64,000 nucleotides of DNA from Entoloma clypeatum (Eukaryota; Basidiomycota; Agaricomycetes; Agaricales; Entolomataceae), in assembly GCA_963565915.1 (NCBI GenBank), contig OY751493.1:3844001-3908000 (forward strand), written 5' to 3'. Each line of letters starts with the position of its first letter. The stretch's first letter is position 1. Shown one piece after another: positions 22,548-34,232 of this stretch. A program made the position numbers and the translations under genes. Below the pieces are notes generated by a model that saw nothing but the letters and a program-made list of their open reading frames with translations, ran no database searches and had not been told where the DNA came from.

Positions 22548-22696
22548 TTTTGCAGATGGGTGACGTTGGATCCACGGTGCTTTTTTTTTTTAACCCGTGA
22601 TGAGCCTGACGCACACGGCACACAGATCTCAGATTATTATTTAAAATGCTCTAGAAATACAAAAGTTAACAATAACAACAGTGGAAGGGGCCACAA

Positions 22697-23512
22697 TCAA
22701 TCAATGACACCTAGATGGTCTTCTTTTATCGTACCGATCGCAAACTTCATGAAGGGGTGTCAAAAAATACGTCGAGGGAGCAAGAAGGATTGAAACGTAC
22801 AATTTCCGTCGCGTCGACACGCGTGCCGACGATTTTTAGCCGTACACGGGTGTTTCTCTCGATGATCTGAGGGGAAAGACAGTTGTAGATAAAAATCATG
22901 GAATGAATGGAAGGGTGTTGAGGAAAAAGTCCTACTTGTTCGTCTGAGGCGAACGACGGGGGATTTGAATTGGAGTCGAATTTCATGTCTGGGTGTATGA
23001 GCTGAGGATTGGTCAGAGGAATGGAAGGACAAAAAGATGAACGTCAAGGATACTTGGTGGGATACGAACACAGTCAATGGCCCGACGTCCGCGAAGAAAC
23101 CCATCTACAGGGGAAAAACTACCTTGAGAACACGTTCATCGTACGGGGAAAAAAAATAGCAGACTTTGTTCACGTTGTTCACCACCCCGTCGACTACCTC
23201 CCCCTTAAATGGCTTGAACACAATCGCGCGATATCGCGTGATGAACTCAGCCTGACCACTGCCGCTCAGCACCATGCCCTTCCCGATATCAAGGATGGAG
23301 ACCACGGCAATGATGTATCCGAACTGCCCAGAACATGTCCCTTCAACGTCGGCATAGAGTTTGTTCTCGAGGAAAGTGAGCATGCGTGGGCCGAAATACG
23401 ACGGGTGCAGCAGGATGGTATGCGTCAGCTCTTTCTTGCAAATTTGAGATCGTCATAGAAAAAGATGTGCAAGGACGTTCTGGAGGCCAGAGAGACTCAC
23501 AATGAAGAACAT
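22697..23512 (-). CDS. RPB7: RNA polymerase II subunit Rpb7
   Basis: Rpb7 forms the Rpb4/7 stalk of RNA polymerase II and binds nascent RNA. Six exons, 23512-23501, 23434-23165, 23104-23054, 23001-22936, 22866-22801 and 22744-22697, give 170 aa, matching the near-universal 171-aa length. Start MFFIKELTHT is followed by LHPSYFGPRM, then KLYADVEGTCSG (tip domain), NKMGFFADVG, and the S1/OB-fold segment RVRLKIVGTRVDATEIFAIG. All introns are phase 0, and the first exon is only 12 nt. Essential housekeeping gene; same strand as and just upstream of Swi5. Confidence 0.92.
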
Positions 23513-24793
23513 GGTGGTCGGACAGAACGTCGGCGACAGTGTTTGGTCCCTGTCCCTTTGGATCACACAAAACAGTTTCTTCTGCGTCACATCGACCATG
23601 CAGAACAGGACCTTCCTCCACTGCTCTCTCTGGCGCGAGCCGACGAGCCGCGCCTAGAAAGGGCCGCATTTGTCTGCGTTTAACTAGGAGGGATACGATG
23701 CAGCCATTCTGCAAAAACATCAATCAATCTAGTGGTTCGTGCGTATCACCATTCTATGGACAACTCACACATCCTCCAGCGGTTGGTATATGATAATTGT
23801 TCGGGATTGTGTGCTTTGTTCTTGTATCGATTACCAGGTCGTTGTACGTCTTAGCTTTTTACACAGATAGGGCACTACTAATTGGTGAAATATTTATGCA
23901 TCGCAGCGTACATTACATATGGCGAAACACCGACTTTTACATTATCCTTGGCTTCTCCTGTGGCCGGTGTGGTACGAACACCTCATATTGGCCGTATCAT
24001 AGGTTTTACTGATTCCCATCCTCAAGTTGGGTGCTGCTCTCGTGTCTACCAACCTAGTCTCCCTTCTCTGAAATGGGACAAGCCTTGCGTGGTCACTGGC
24101 TTCGGTCGGGCGACTCAGTGGACCTATCGTCTATTCAATCGTCTATTCCCTCATCCTCTTGTCGATTCTGGTTTCTGGTTATTCCTCCCTCACCAGAAGC
24201 CATTCAATCAAAAAAACGTCACTTCCGAATGTCGACGCACGCCAGAAGACGTCATGGAAGAGTTAAAAAGCGTGAAGAGTTCATTATCTTTGCTTCGCAT
24301 GCTCGATGTTACCAGAGCGGTTGACAGCAAGAAAATTGTCAATGACGTTAACATCGGGGTGTCGACCGATATTACTTTTTGCGTCAAATGTGATAATAGA
24401 TGGAACGTTTCTTATTTATTATCCAAGAGTTACTTGACTATCTCTCAGAGTCTGCGCTGCCATTGACTCTCAGTTGACTGTCCGAGAACACCTTGCCCTT
24501 TCTGGTCGTCTTGTGGTGAAATCATTATACGGACACAGCTTGAATGCTGATCATTGGCAATGGAACCAAATATACCGGAGTATATTTCTCGAAGTGATGC
24601 GAGAGACAGACGGAGGATAACGTTATGTATGGGCACTCTATGATGTTTCTGACCAAACGATTTTGATTCTACAACAAACAGGTGCAATTTCGTCTTTACA
24701 GAGAACCTTCGGTAAAAGTGAGAGGTACAGTTTCAAAAACTACAATTACATAAAGAGTCCAGAGAAGAAGGGCAGAGGAAGAGGGAAGTGAAG
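23513..24793. other. Intergenic, no supported gene
   Basis: RPB7 upstream region and metacaspase 3' flank. A 194-codon plus frame (23882-24466) and shorter ones are present, but their composition is unlike a protein, no domain is recognisable and no splice logic joins them. No RNA gene seen. Confidence 0.45.
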
Positions 24794-27396
24794 TTAACAG
24801 ATGAAGAGATAATTCGTATCCTTGGGACCGACAAGAATTAGTTGAACCCTGCCTTCCGCTATGGTCGGAGACTTACCATGGGATGAGAGCTAGAAAGCTG
24901 GGGCTTTTGACTATACTTGGCTTTGAGGATACCTCGAATATTGACCAAGAGCTGTTGGTAACTTTGCTGCTTGTTTTGAGCTAACAGGCGTTTGTCAGTT
25001 GATAAAATTGTTGGAATAGCGCGGGGCCCAAAGAACACTTGTACCTAATACTGTCATAAACGCCTGAGATGATCACAGGTCAATCAGAATATGACTTCGA
25101 AAGTGTTGTAGTAAAAGAATGTAACTTACATAGCTCATAGCCCCAGTTGCCTGTCCGGCCTCCTCAGTATCAGCACTGGTCTGTGAATCCTTGCAACCAC
25201 TCCAAGAGATCTAGGTGGGTGTGATGTATCAGTCATTGAATGCACCTTGCACTCGGATGAGGACTTACCACATCCGCGGGGCTCGTCCTCGTCGCTTTAG
25301 AAAGCTTGTCTGCCTTGGAGGCACTTCCAGTTGCAATCCTTGCAATCCCCATAGCAGATTGGAACAAGCCGCCCATGTCACCGCGAGCATAGGAGGTGGC
25401 GGCTGATAGAATGCCTTGGCCAGCCATTGTAGTGAGGTTGGGCTCCTTCAACTTGCCTTCCGTGGAATACTTTAAACAAATGTCGTAAAGGAGGATGAAA
25501 TGATGGCAGAAAGAAATGGCGTACGATGTACGGAAGGTCTATCGTTATGCCATAAAATGAAACGTGAGGTTTTTGATGAAAGACTATGGAACAGCATACC
25601 AAGCGCCGAGCCAGAATGGCAAGACTGGATGTGATATCAGTATGCCAGTAAAAACATTGATCGATCGAGAAGCATATTCACATCAAAAATAGCCGTCAAA
25701 CGACAACCAGCTGGCAAGGGCTTGACCATGATGGTATACATCAGCTATGCAGAAATGAGTGGACCATTTAACAGGACCAGGTAGAAGTACCTACATCGTC
25801 AACGATGTGGCCATTATCTTCGAAGTCAAGCTAGATGGGATGAGGAAAGACTATTTCACAGATGCGATCATACATACAGGATAGATCACTGCAGACATGA
25901 TTGTCAGCGATTTCAATGTGATAGCGGGGGAAAAACAACAAGAACCTTCATCGTAGCCATCGGCTTCATCACCGTCCGTATCCTTTGTCTGACCGCCATG
26001 TCCAGAGTCTAAACAAAAATACAAGTTATGAAGACCAGACGGTACGCCCAAGAAAGATAGAGTCATCTCACAATGGAAGAAAAGAGAATCATTTGGAGCG
26101 GCACCACGGACGAGCCATTGCATAGCGTCAATCTGGACCCAACGTTCAACGCCAACGTAAGAATGAAGGGTGACGTCGTACAATATTTTGTCGGGTAGGC
26201 TGCTGACGAGGATTGGTGGCGTCATCTGTCAACTTAACTATGTCTTCTTTCTTGTAACCATAATGTTCTTGGGGGGGGCGGGGGAAAGGCTCGTTACATG
26301 AATAACGGGCTAGAAAGCGCCTGCTTACGACAGAGGAAATCGGAAACATTGTTTGCATCGTTGATGCACCCTCTTAATTCTCCATTCTGGCCGAAATAGT
26401 TGATTCCAATCTGAGATAGTCAAGGCACGCTTCCGTGAGGGCGCTTAACAGGAGTCGCGACTCGGATCAACGTACAGACAAAGCTTTCCTCTTCCCAGTG
26501 CATTGAGAATATTGGAAGGAGGGCTGCATAGTCTGATGATTCGGGCCTTGAACTCTGGGTCCATAGAATTGCTGCTGAGCGGGAGGTCGCGGGGGCACGC
26601 CACCTGTATCATTAAAAGTGAAGGCATTGTTCTCATATGATGAAGTGTGAGACAGCACGAACCTGGCGGTGGATAGTACTGCTGATTTCCACCGTAGTTT
26701 GGTGCTGGTGGCGAATGTTGTCCTGGATATCCTCCGCCGGCTTGCTGGTGGTACTGCTGGCCAGGGTAGGATCCTCTCTGAACCGGTGGGGGACCAGAAG
26801 GGGGAGGATAGCTGCAGCCACAGGAGATTGACACAAGCGGAGCTACCAGATTGGAAAATCACATACGATCCTTGGGGAGGGGGACCAGGAGGGGAAGCGT
26901 AGCTATTTTGATGGCTTGGTTTCAGGATGCAACGGATTAAAAGCACATCATATACCTAGGAGGACTGGCACTTTAAGGTGAGTTTGGGTCACTACACACA
27001 CGTAAAGGCGAAATCGGCTCACCCTTGTGGAGGAGGGTAGCTATGCAAACGGGCATAGATAAATGATCAGAGACAAATCGGTCGATCGACGCACCCCGAA
27101 GGCGGTCCGGGAGGTGCTCCATAACTGATGCGCAAAAAAGTCTATCAGGCCGTAGTGTGATGCAGTTTTGAGAAGAAATACTGACGGCGCATAACCAGGA
27201 TTGTATCCTCCCTGTTGTCTATGGCCGAAAGTTAGCAGGGCGCCCGCATCTGAACCTCGATATTGCTTACGCGCTTGGAAATCCTGGACCACTAGGGAAA
27301 CTACGACATGAATCAACAGGGGTCCGATGGTTCCAATGAGGAGAGCCTGACATACGCAGGAGGAGTATAGCCGGACTGGTTGTTGTTGTTCCACAT
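24794..27396 (-). CDS. MCA1: Metacaspase (Mca1/Yca1-like)
   Basis: Caspase-related cysteine protease of fungi, active after Lys/Arg and linked to stress, proteostasis and cell death. The N-terminus [14 protein letters not shown] opens a prodomain of Pro/Gly/Tyr/Gln repeats spread over many small exons (27396-26500). The core begins [14 protein letters not shown]. The catalytic His lies in YSGHGGQ (about 26005; the Tyr codon is split by an intron) and the catalytic Cys in DSCHSGS (about 25650). Later exons carry [17 protein letters not shown] and GAMSYAFMTVL, and the last exon reads DTNYLFIC with a TAA at 24796-24794. At least a dozen introns. Typical type I metacaspase with an intact dyad. 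Confidence 0.88.
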
Positions 27397-27903
27397 TTCT
27401 CGAAAGGTTGAAGTGGTGGAGGTTCAAAGTGTCTTGATTGCACTTTATTTATCAGTCAACTGTGGCTGTGCAGACAATGACATTCAGGGGTCCTCCGCAC
27501 ACCAACACAGCCTCGAGTCATCGCCAACGTATCATACTATCGTTAACCCAGTGATGCAACAGTTTTGTAGATGTGTTTCCAGTTTCATGTAGAACTATCC
27601 AATGCTCATGATCTTTTGTACCATTCGAAAGCCTCTGATCCCTACTTCATTATGGTGCCCAGGATCTGAACAAAATATGGAGTTTGAGAAGTGCTACGGA
27701 GGGAATCTTGAGGGGTTCGAACTCATGGGGAGATGCAACAACCGTCACACTCAAGTCACATCAATCAAACCAACGGCCGAGCATGCCAAACCGGCAATCA
27801 GGATTAATCAGGAGAGCTATGGTCGTCGAGACTCAACGCGTTGTCGGAAACAGACCTCAGACAAGACGAGGTGCAAGGAGGAGAAACCACATTAATTCTT
27901 TAA
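27397..27903. other. Intergenic, no gene seen
   Basis: Metacaspase promoter region and unassigned sequence. Only short frames without recognisable domains. Confidence 0.4.
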
Positions 27904-28077
27904 TTAGTAAAGTCCCTTGAACCGTCGGGACAATGATGAATGGTCAACGTTGTATTTGAGAGCAACCTTCCTAATAGACAGGTGTTGATTACGAGGAGAA
28001 GCCAGTTGTTCATGAAGGAAGTCGCAAGCTTTCTTGAGTCGCGTGTTTCTGTCATCTTGTTTCGGGGGACGCCCCAT
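27904..28077 (-). pseudogene. psq/pogo-type helix-turn-helix remnant
   Basis: A 57-codon ATG-to-TAA frame starting MGRPPKQDDRNTRLKKA and containing a helix-turn-helix of the Pipsqueak/CENP-B type: SIRKVALKYNVDHSSLSRRFKG, shown here only as a motif around 27920-27975. Such HTHs form the N-terminus of pogo/Tc1-like transposases and of domesticated DNA-binding proteins. No DDE catalytic domain follows, and the frame stops straight after the HTH. It is therefore best read as the stub of a DNA transposon, though a small domesticated protein is possible. Confidence 0.55.
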
Positions 28078-28788
28078 GCCATGGCTCGAAATTGGACAAC
28101 GTGCTCAAACGCGCTTAGGCGTGAATAGCGCGTTTGCCGACTCGGACTCTGAGTCTAAATTTGGCGGAGCTAGAACTGTATTGCCCCGAATGCCTGATTG
28201 TCACGCTCAACGACCTCCCACTTTCTTTACTGTTTTCCACTATGTTTGTACCTCTCAGAATGTGGGTTTTACTTGAAAAACACTTGGAGAGAGTTGTGGT
28301 TGAAGGTCTAGCATTTATTCCTATTTCTGAGCCTCAAAAGCTATGAAATACACTTTTTCCGAGCACTCTTCGAGCTGCAGCACGAGCCCTCAACCTAGAA
28401 TACATGGTTAGAATGGTCTCAACTATTCTATGATACACAACAAAGCTCGATCCTGATATCATGAGGCCTCGATATGGATTGTCGTGCGTGCGGAGGTCAA
28501 TTAGTGAGTGTTGCATCACTGCGTGAGTTATTTTTGGGTGTTGCATCACTAGGTTAACGTAGTATCAAGAACTCAAGCCCCCCCTTGTCTCGTCGCCAGT
28601 TGGCGTTCATGTCCCGGCTTTATCATCGTTCCAACAATGTTTGGTTCTTGGGTCGTATAGCATCGGCGTCGCGGATGAGGAAGGCGTGGTCATATCCATA
28701 AACGATTGTATCAAGATAGGCGAATGATGATATGGTCAAGTCCATCTTGTACGTAAATCGAATCCAGCTTACTTACAGAAACAAACGT
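28078..28788. other. Intergenic with short direct repeat
   Basis: No supported gene. GTGTTGCATCACT occurs twice about 35 bp apart at 28508-28552. Part may be decayed transposon flanking the HTH stub. Confidence 0.35.
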
Positions 28789-29605
28789 TCAACATGTGTT
28801 ACAAGTCTCGTACTTCTTGATGCCCTCGACGAATGTCGCCCATCTGCCGTCATTCCAAATTTTGATGTCGGCCCACTCTGGACTATCCTCCCCAAATATC
28901 TGCCTGATCCACATGAGTCTTGCCCCAACTACGAAATCAACGAACGAGGGTTGCTGCCCTAAAAACCAAGGTCCGTCGACCTTGCCCTTCTGCAGCCATC
29001 CGTCAACGGTAGCGAAGCCCTTCTTGACTTTGGCCCACTCCTCCTCTCTTGCCGCCCCCGTCGGTGTCAGCGTCTCCATCGTCTTCCCAAACGTCTTCTC
29101 CCTGTGGAAGCGGAAATACTTCTCGCTTGCAGGGTTCAGGATCTTGTGCGTCGCCGGCATCCCGAATTGCAAAAATGGGACAAAAGTCGCCAAGTAGGCA
29201 TCGTTGAACATATGTTGCAAAGCACGGGTCCCAGTGGGAATCAGCCTTGGCGTATCAGGATACCTAGCGTCGAGATATTCGGCGATCAGGATCGATTCGC
29301 TCAATGTGGTATTTGTCGAAGGATCATGGATGACAGGAAGGGTATAGAAGGGGCTGCCATCGGCCTTTACACCGCTAGGTGGGGCACCGATCTTTTTGCA
29401 TAGTTCCTCGATGTCGGGATATTCGACCCACACTGTATGATAGGGGAGTGCCTTGTAATTCAAACAGTATCTTCAGACAATCAGGATGAGAAGTTCAATC
29501 AGAGAAAAAAGACGGGAAGACCTACCGAACTTTCCAAGTGTTTGGAGACCAAGATTGACCAGGCTTTGAGGACGGTATATCGTAGAAGGTGATGAGACCC
29601 GACAT
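28789..29605 (-). CDS. Fungal glutathione transferase, FuA-like class
   Basis: Two exons, 29605-29526 and 29470-28789, 253 aa. The N-terminal thioredoxin-like domain begins MSGLITFYDIPS and has SPNTWKVRYCLNYK, the active-site region typical of the wood-decay fungal GSTFuA (etherase-like) class. TLPVIHD and SESILIAEYLD, the glutathione-binding cis-Pro and Ser segments, follow. The helical C-terminal domain carries FVDFVVGARLMWIRQIFG. FuA enzymes conjugate or bind hydrophobic wood-derived compounds and are expanded in Agaricomycetes, which supports the taxonomic call. No signal peptide; cytosolic. Confidence 0.8.
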
Positions 29606-30062
29606 ATTCGTTCGATTTTGGGCCAACGAGTTTCCATTCGATCCTTTTTATACCCCATACCCACTCCGTTTGCGAGCGCCAATCTCCGCAAGTCCTGTGC
29701 CAAATCGGAGGAACACCGTGATGTTGATGACAGCACCCTGCAATATGGAGATGGTGGCGCTTCCTAACCAACAGTTCAAGCTTCGATCATGGGGTTGGCC
29801 AACATGGAAGGCAATCGATCCACCTGTCATTCTGAATGCCAGCTTACTTTACCATCCTGACTGAACGGGCTTTTTCATTGACACCAAGGATGAACGACGA
29901 CAACTCCTTCGATTGTTCAACATGGTAGAGATCCATATAGATCCAGCAACAAGACTGTTTCATCATCCGTATGCATTCTCTTTGAATCAAGTTCGTGGCC
30001 TATTGATATCGGGCGAGAAATCCAGAGAACTAGAACCATCCTAGATCTGATCTAGTTTTCAG
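29606..30062. other. Intergenic, no gene seen
   Basis: Promoter side of the glutathione transferase and 3' flank of the membrane protein gene. A 91-codon plus frame covering 29589-29864 overlaps the GST promoter and lacks any recognisable feature. Confidence 0.4.
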
Positions 30063-30912
30063 TCATTCATCTTTCACCCCTGTTTTATCTCTGTTGAACC
30101 CCTGCTCGAGCTCCTTGTTCGCTTGAGATGCAATCTGCCGAAGAAAACGCTCGATTCTCGGTACAGCAAACGCCGCAACAACCACGACCAGCAAGAGGTA
30201 CCACAGGACCGGAATGACGGTAGGCGGGAGAATTCCAAGGTAAAGAGGCTCCAAAATGATAATGAACGGTATCGGGCGAGAGCTGGCGTTGGTAGACCGG
30301 GATTTCCGAGGCGTCGGGACCCCTGTGTCGACAACTCGGATGCGCGCATACTCCCGACGAGCTAGACGTTCCGGTGTCAAGGTGTTGGGAAGTCCATGTT
30401 CGTCCTGACCAAAGTGAGCAGAAAGAGCCTCGTAATCGTATATTTGAATGTCAAAGTCGGCTGGAAACTGCGATAGCCACCTTCAGAGCATGGTTAAATG
30501 GAGGGGTGACTATACATACAGAAGCAGGCCATGAAAGCCGTAAAGTGAATTTTGAGTAACCACTCCAGCTCCGGGCCAAATCAAGCACAACCCATAACTC
30601 ATGGGGACAGGATGAAGCAAGTCGTCGTGATTCGTTCACGACATCTTCAATATTGCAGACTTGTTTCAAAGGTGTTCCCAAAGCCGCTGGAGGGAGAATC
30701 CATTCGTGTTCATTGTTTTCGGGGCTCAGGACTAGCCTAAGCAAGGGAACACGTTAGGAAGCGGTCATCAAAAGTCAGAGAGCATACTACCATCTATTTG
30801 TTAAAGAAAGGTCGGGTCCATGTGTATCCGAAACCGCGAAATTGATGATCTCAGTATTGGCTTGGATGGCGGGAAGCGTGAAGAGCAACAGGAATGAAGT
30901 GGTAAACAACAT
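30063..30912 (-). CDS. Unrecognised single-pass secretory-pathway membrane protein
   Basis: Three exons, 30912-30791, 30736-30520 and 30467-30063, phase-consistent, 247 aa. Starts with a clear signal peptide (MLFTTSFLLLFTLPAIQA). A lumenal domain of about 165 residues follows, with two cysteines and a beta-rich core (WVVLDLARSWSGYSKFTLRLSW). Near the C-terminus is a single hydrophobic segment (VIPVLWYLLLVVVVAAFAV) and a charged cytosolic tail of about 32 residues. This is a type I topology. I do not recognise the family; the layout resembles small ER accessory subunits such as GPI-anchor or mannosyltransferase partners, but that is only a shape comparison. Confidence 0.65.
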
Positions 30913-31224
30913 AAAGTCCAATCATTTCTATAAATGTTGTTCGAATAACTACTTTGTATGCAAAAAACCCAGCGACTTCTGCGGCAAAAGTTATGTATTA
31001 TAGATACGAAATATTAAACATCTAAAGATCGTGTGCATAGGTCAGATCGAGGTCACTGTAACAACGACAGGGTAGAAGACACTCAGTGTCTCTGCGAGTA
31101 AGATAGAAGAGGACAGCAGGGGTTTTGATGGCCAGAATGAATGGACGGGAATATTTTCATTCCGTTTTAAGCGTCTAGTGGATATAATAGACAATCAATC
31201 TTTGGTTCGCGAGGGACATGTCGA
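30913..31224. other. Intergenic, no gene seen
   Basis: Space between two minus-strand genes; presumed terminator of the CorA gene and promoter of the membrane protein gene. Nothing further recognised. Confidence 0.4.
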
Positions 31225-33660
31225 TCATACCTTCATAGCTTGCCTGGTCGACATTTTCGTCTTAAGATAGTGAATCATACGTTTGAGTTCGGGAAGTGTG
31301 AACAACGGGATAATGACGATCATGATTGGGATGGCGAGTTCCCAGAAGCTATATGGGATTGTGTATTGAGCGGATGCCGCATATTGTCTGAAATTGACAT
31401 ACAAGAGATCCGAGTTGTGCTGCACGGACCACTGGTCCACAAAATTCATTCCCTAAACATGTATTAGCGGGGAAACGTGTGCTAGCTATATAAGACATAC
31501 GAAGTAGCCGGTCAGCAAAGTCAGAGGTAAACAAATGATTGTTGCGAGTGTCAAGCGACGCCTGTGACAGGTTGTAAACCATAAACCATAGCCAGACGAT
31601 ACAACAAAATTCGCTTACATGACTTCATTCATTTCATAGGAAGTAAGCTGCAGGTTGATGTTCTGTGGGCATGGGACAAACGAACAAGATGATGATGGAA
31701 CTGACATTGAAAGTATAACTGATGAGGTTTTCAGCAATACTCGCATACATATCCAAGCTGGTCAGGATGTAGTCCATGTGGTCGTTCACATCAGCCTATT
31801 TTCTCATGAGTGTCCTGTGGTCTGAAGGCAGAGAAGAATGACATGCCAAATATATTTTTGCTTTATGGCTCATGAAACCAACGACCTTTACATCAGCATT
31901 TGCAGGATCGGAACTATCGATGAGCGCAGCACAGCGATCCACGTCATATCGCCGTAGACCATATACGAGAGTTTTGATCGGTTCGAGAGTCCGTTTGTGA
32001 AGGATGAGATCACCCGAAAGGATATGAACTGATGGAGACTTCATCAGGAGTTAAGATGTTTAGCTTTGAGCGAAGACTTACTATGTCTGACAGTTTCGAC
32101 ACTAGGTTTCAACAGGATATTATGTTCAAACTTGTTTATCATCCCATGATATTCATCGATAACTTCAAGTGCATTGTCAACAACTGGCGAGAATCGTTGA
32201 TCAAATCTTGAGTTAACATGATACGTGAGACACTGTACCAAGATCCAAAAGGGCGTGAACGAGAAAGGACGGATCTGCGGACGCTCTGAGACCAGTGTCT
32301 CTTTGATATAGCCGTTTACTGATCGGAGACGTGAAATTGAGATCTGGTGCTGAGTGTAGAGTTATCACGACACCTGAGCTTCAAGTAGCATCAGTGCAGC
32401 ATAAAGCAAAGGAAATGCGCACCCTCCCTGAGTAAGAACACGAACATCGGGGAAACCTTCACGTTGACACGCTCTCCCTGTGGGGAGCTGTCAGATTTTG
32501 AACAATAGCGTCTGAATTGAGGTAATCGAACCTGTTTTAGGGTGTCAAGCGTGACTTGTTCAGCTTTCCGTTCCCTGTCCTGTATGAATATCAGCACCCG
32601 TTTATTAGGGCATGAAACAATCTCACTCACCGCTAAGTTTCGTCGCCCCAATAACCGAGCAAAGCTGGATTGTGAATTTCGCTCGTTTCCTATCACCGCT
32701 TCCACATCACGCTGTGTACTTGAACGAAGAGGCAAGAAGCGTTTCCTCTTTCTTGGTGTCATAGTCTCTGACATCCCGTCCTCGTCTTCTTGTACACCAT
32801 CTATCTTATCTACCCCTCCCGCAGCGAACGGGTCAGGGGAAGCAGAGCGATAAGCTCCAGGTAAGACAGATAAAAGCTGCGATGCCGAGGTTGACGACGA
32901 GTCGGGAGGTTCCTCTTGTTTCGCCAGCTCGTGGCAAAGAACGCGTAGGAAGAGATGTTTGGGGTAGTAGTCCGCTTTAGAACGATTTTGACTGCGTATA
33001 TGAAATACATCTTCAAGAGCAAGTGGGTGCAAGTCTGAAGAGATAATAAAGGTGATTGTTGGGAGCGAAGTTCGCATGGAGAAATGAACTGAACGAACCG
33101 TATTTGATCGAGACGGCCTTGATGACATCCCAACTCATGCCGCCAATGTTTATCCATCTGACCTTGACCCAAGGCTCCCTTGCACTCGCGACAGGGTCGC
33201 GCATGAGACCAATGAAATCTTCATTCGTCATCCGTCCGACGCTGCTCCGCACGGCAGAATAGTCCATGATTTCTATCGTGCACCTCTGGTATATGTGACC
33301 ATAGAGCAACTCTGCGGTTGCACGTCGTGGATTTATGCCTGGTTCAGCTCCAATTTCTCCTCCGCCGCTTGCAAGAATGGAAGTGCCGCGGTTCAAGAAC
33401 ATGACTTTGCGCACCAACGCGCGAAATCTCTCCTTGGGTGTGAGATTGCTCCATGGATCGGGTGCGATGGAGGCTTTGTGAGTTCTGGTGGGAGAGAGCG
33501 GATTGAAGAGCTTGTGAACATGGGATTCACGGGATTTCACAGGTGACAGAGGTGCTGGCAGTGGTGATATATTGCCGTTACGTTCTCGCCTCAACTCGTC
33601 CTCCAAGTCGGGTGTCAACGACCGTCCATCGGAGTCACTGAAACTGTTCTCGCGGGGCAT
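31225..33660 (-). CDS. CorA/Alr-family Mg2+ transporter
   Basis: Divalent cation channel of the CorA-Mrs2-Alr1 family. A long cytosolic N-terminus starts at the ATG at 33660 (MPRENSFSDSDGRSL) and includes the CorA funnel region (VKVRWINIGGMSWDVIKAVSIKYDLHPLALEDVFH across an exon join; only parts quoted), then a coiled stalk helix. At the end come two transmembrane helices: the first (LATIICLPLTLLTGYFGMNF) ends in the diagnostic YGMN-type filter YFGMNF, and the second is FWELAIPIMIVIIPLFTL. Roughly eight introns. Between GMN and TM2 are about 18 extra residues; this may be an unrecognised intron or a long loop. Fungal relatives are Alr1 (plasma membrane) and Mnr2 (vacuole); I cannot tell which. 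Confidence 0.82.
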
Positions 33661-34232
33661 GGTGGCAACAGGCTCAATGACCTGGAGGGTCGTTTGAACT
33701 ATCCTGTGGACGAGAGGAAGAACAGGGCTGTTACTGTTATAACAACGCACAATTAATGTTCATCATCACTCCACTGTGCCTTCCTCGTGGCTAGTGGGAA
33801 AAAGCAACGGGTTCAGTAGAACGCCGTGGCCGCCTGGGGCCGTTGGCAACCAGATACACTCATACTGACCTTTCTTTGGTCTGTCGTACAATCACGCAAC
33901 GGATAAATAGAGGATAGAATCCATGGGTAGTAATAAAATATGCTAGCAATCTAGTTGTTTTCGCGAAATTGGTATATAGTAAGGACAGACAAGTTGCAGA
34001 GCACAACTATGAAGACTACCGAGGACAACGTGTAGCACGGAAACCTGCGACTACAATATCGGGTAGGTTAGAAAAAGAACGTGTGGTGTAATACTTTAAA
34101 ATGGCAAATAAGATAGTTCAATATACTTATGACAGCAAGGTGAAGAAAATGCATGCACGAAAGTTTGGCTGATTTGATTTCCCAAAAAAAAAAGCATTTA
34201 CAAAAGCAGAGCACACACCCAGCATGGCTCGA
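33661..34232. other. Intergenic, no gene seen
   Basis: Promoter region of the CorA gene and 3' region of the PX-AGC kinase. AT-richer than the coding flanks; no RNA gene recognised. Confidence 0.4.

Noticed and set aside
23882..24466. 194-codon plus-strand frame between RPB7 and the metacaspase
   Set aside because: No domain, odd composition, no splice context, and starts inside a presumed promoter region.
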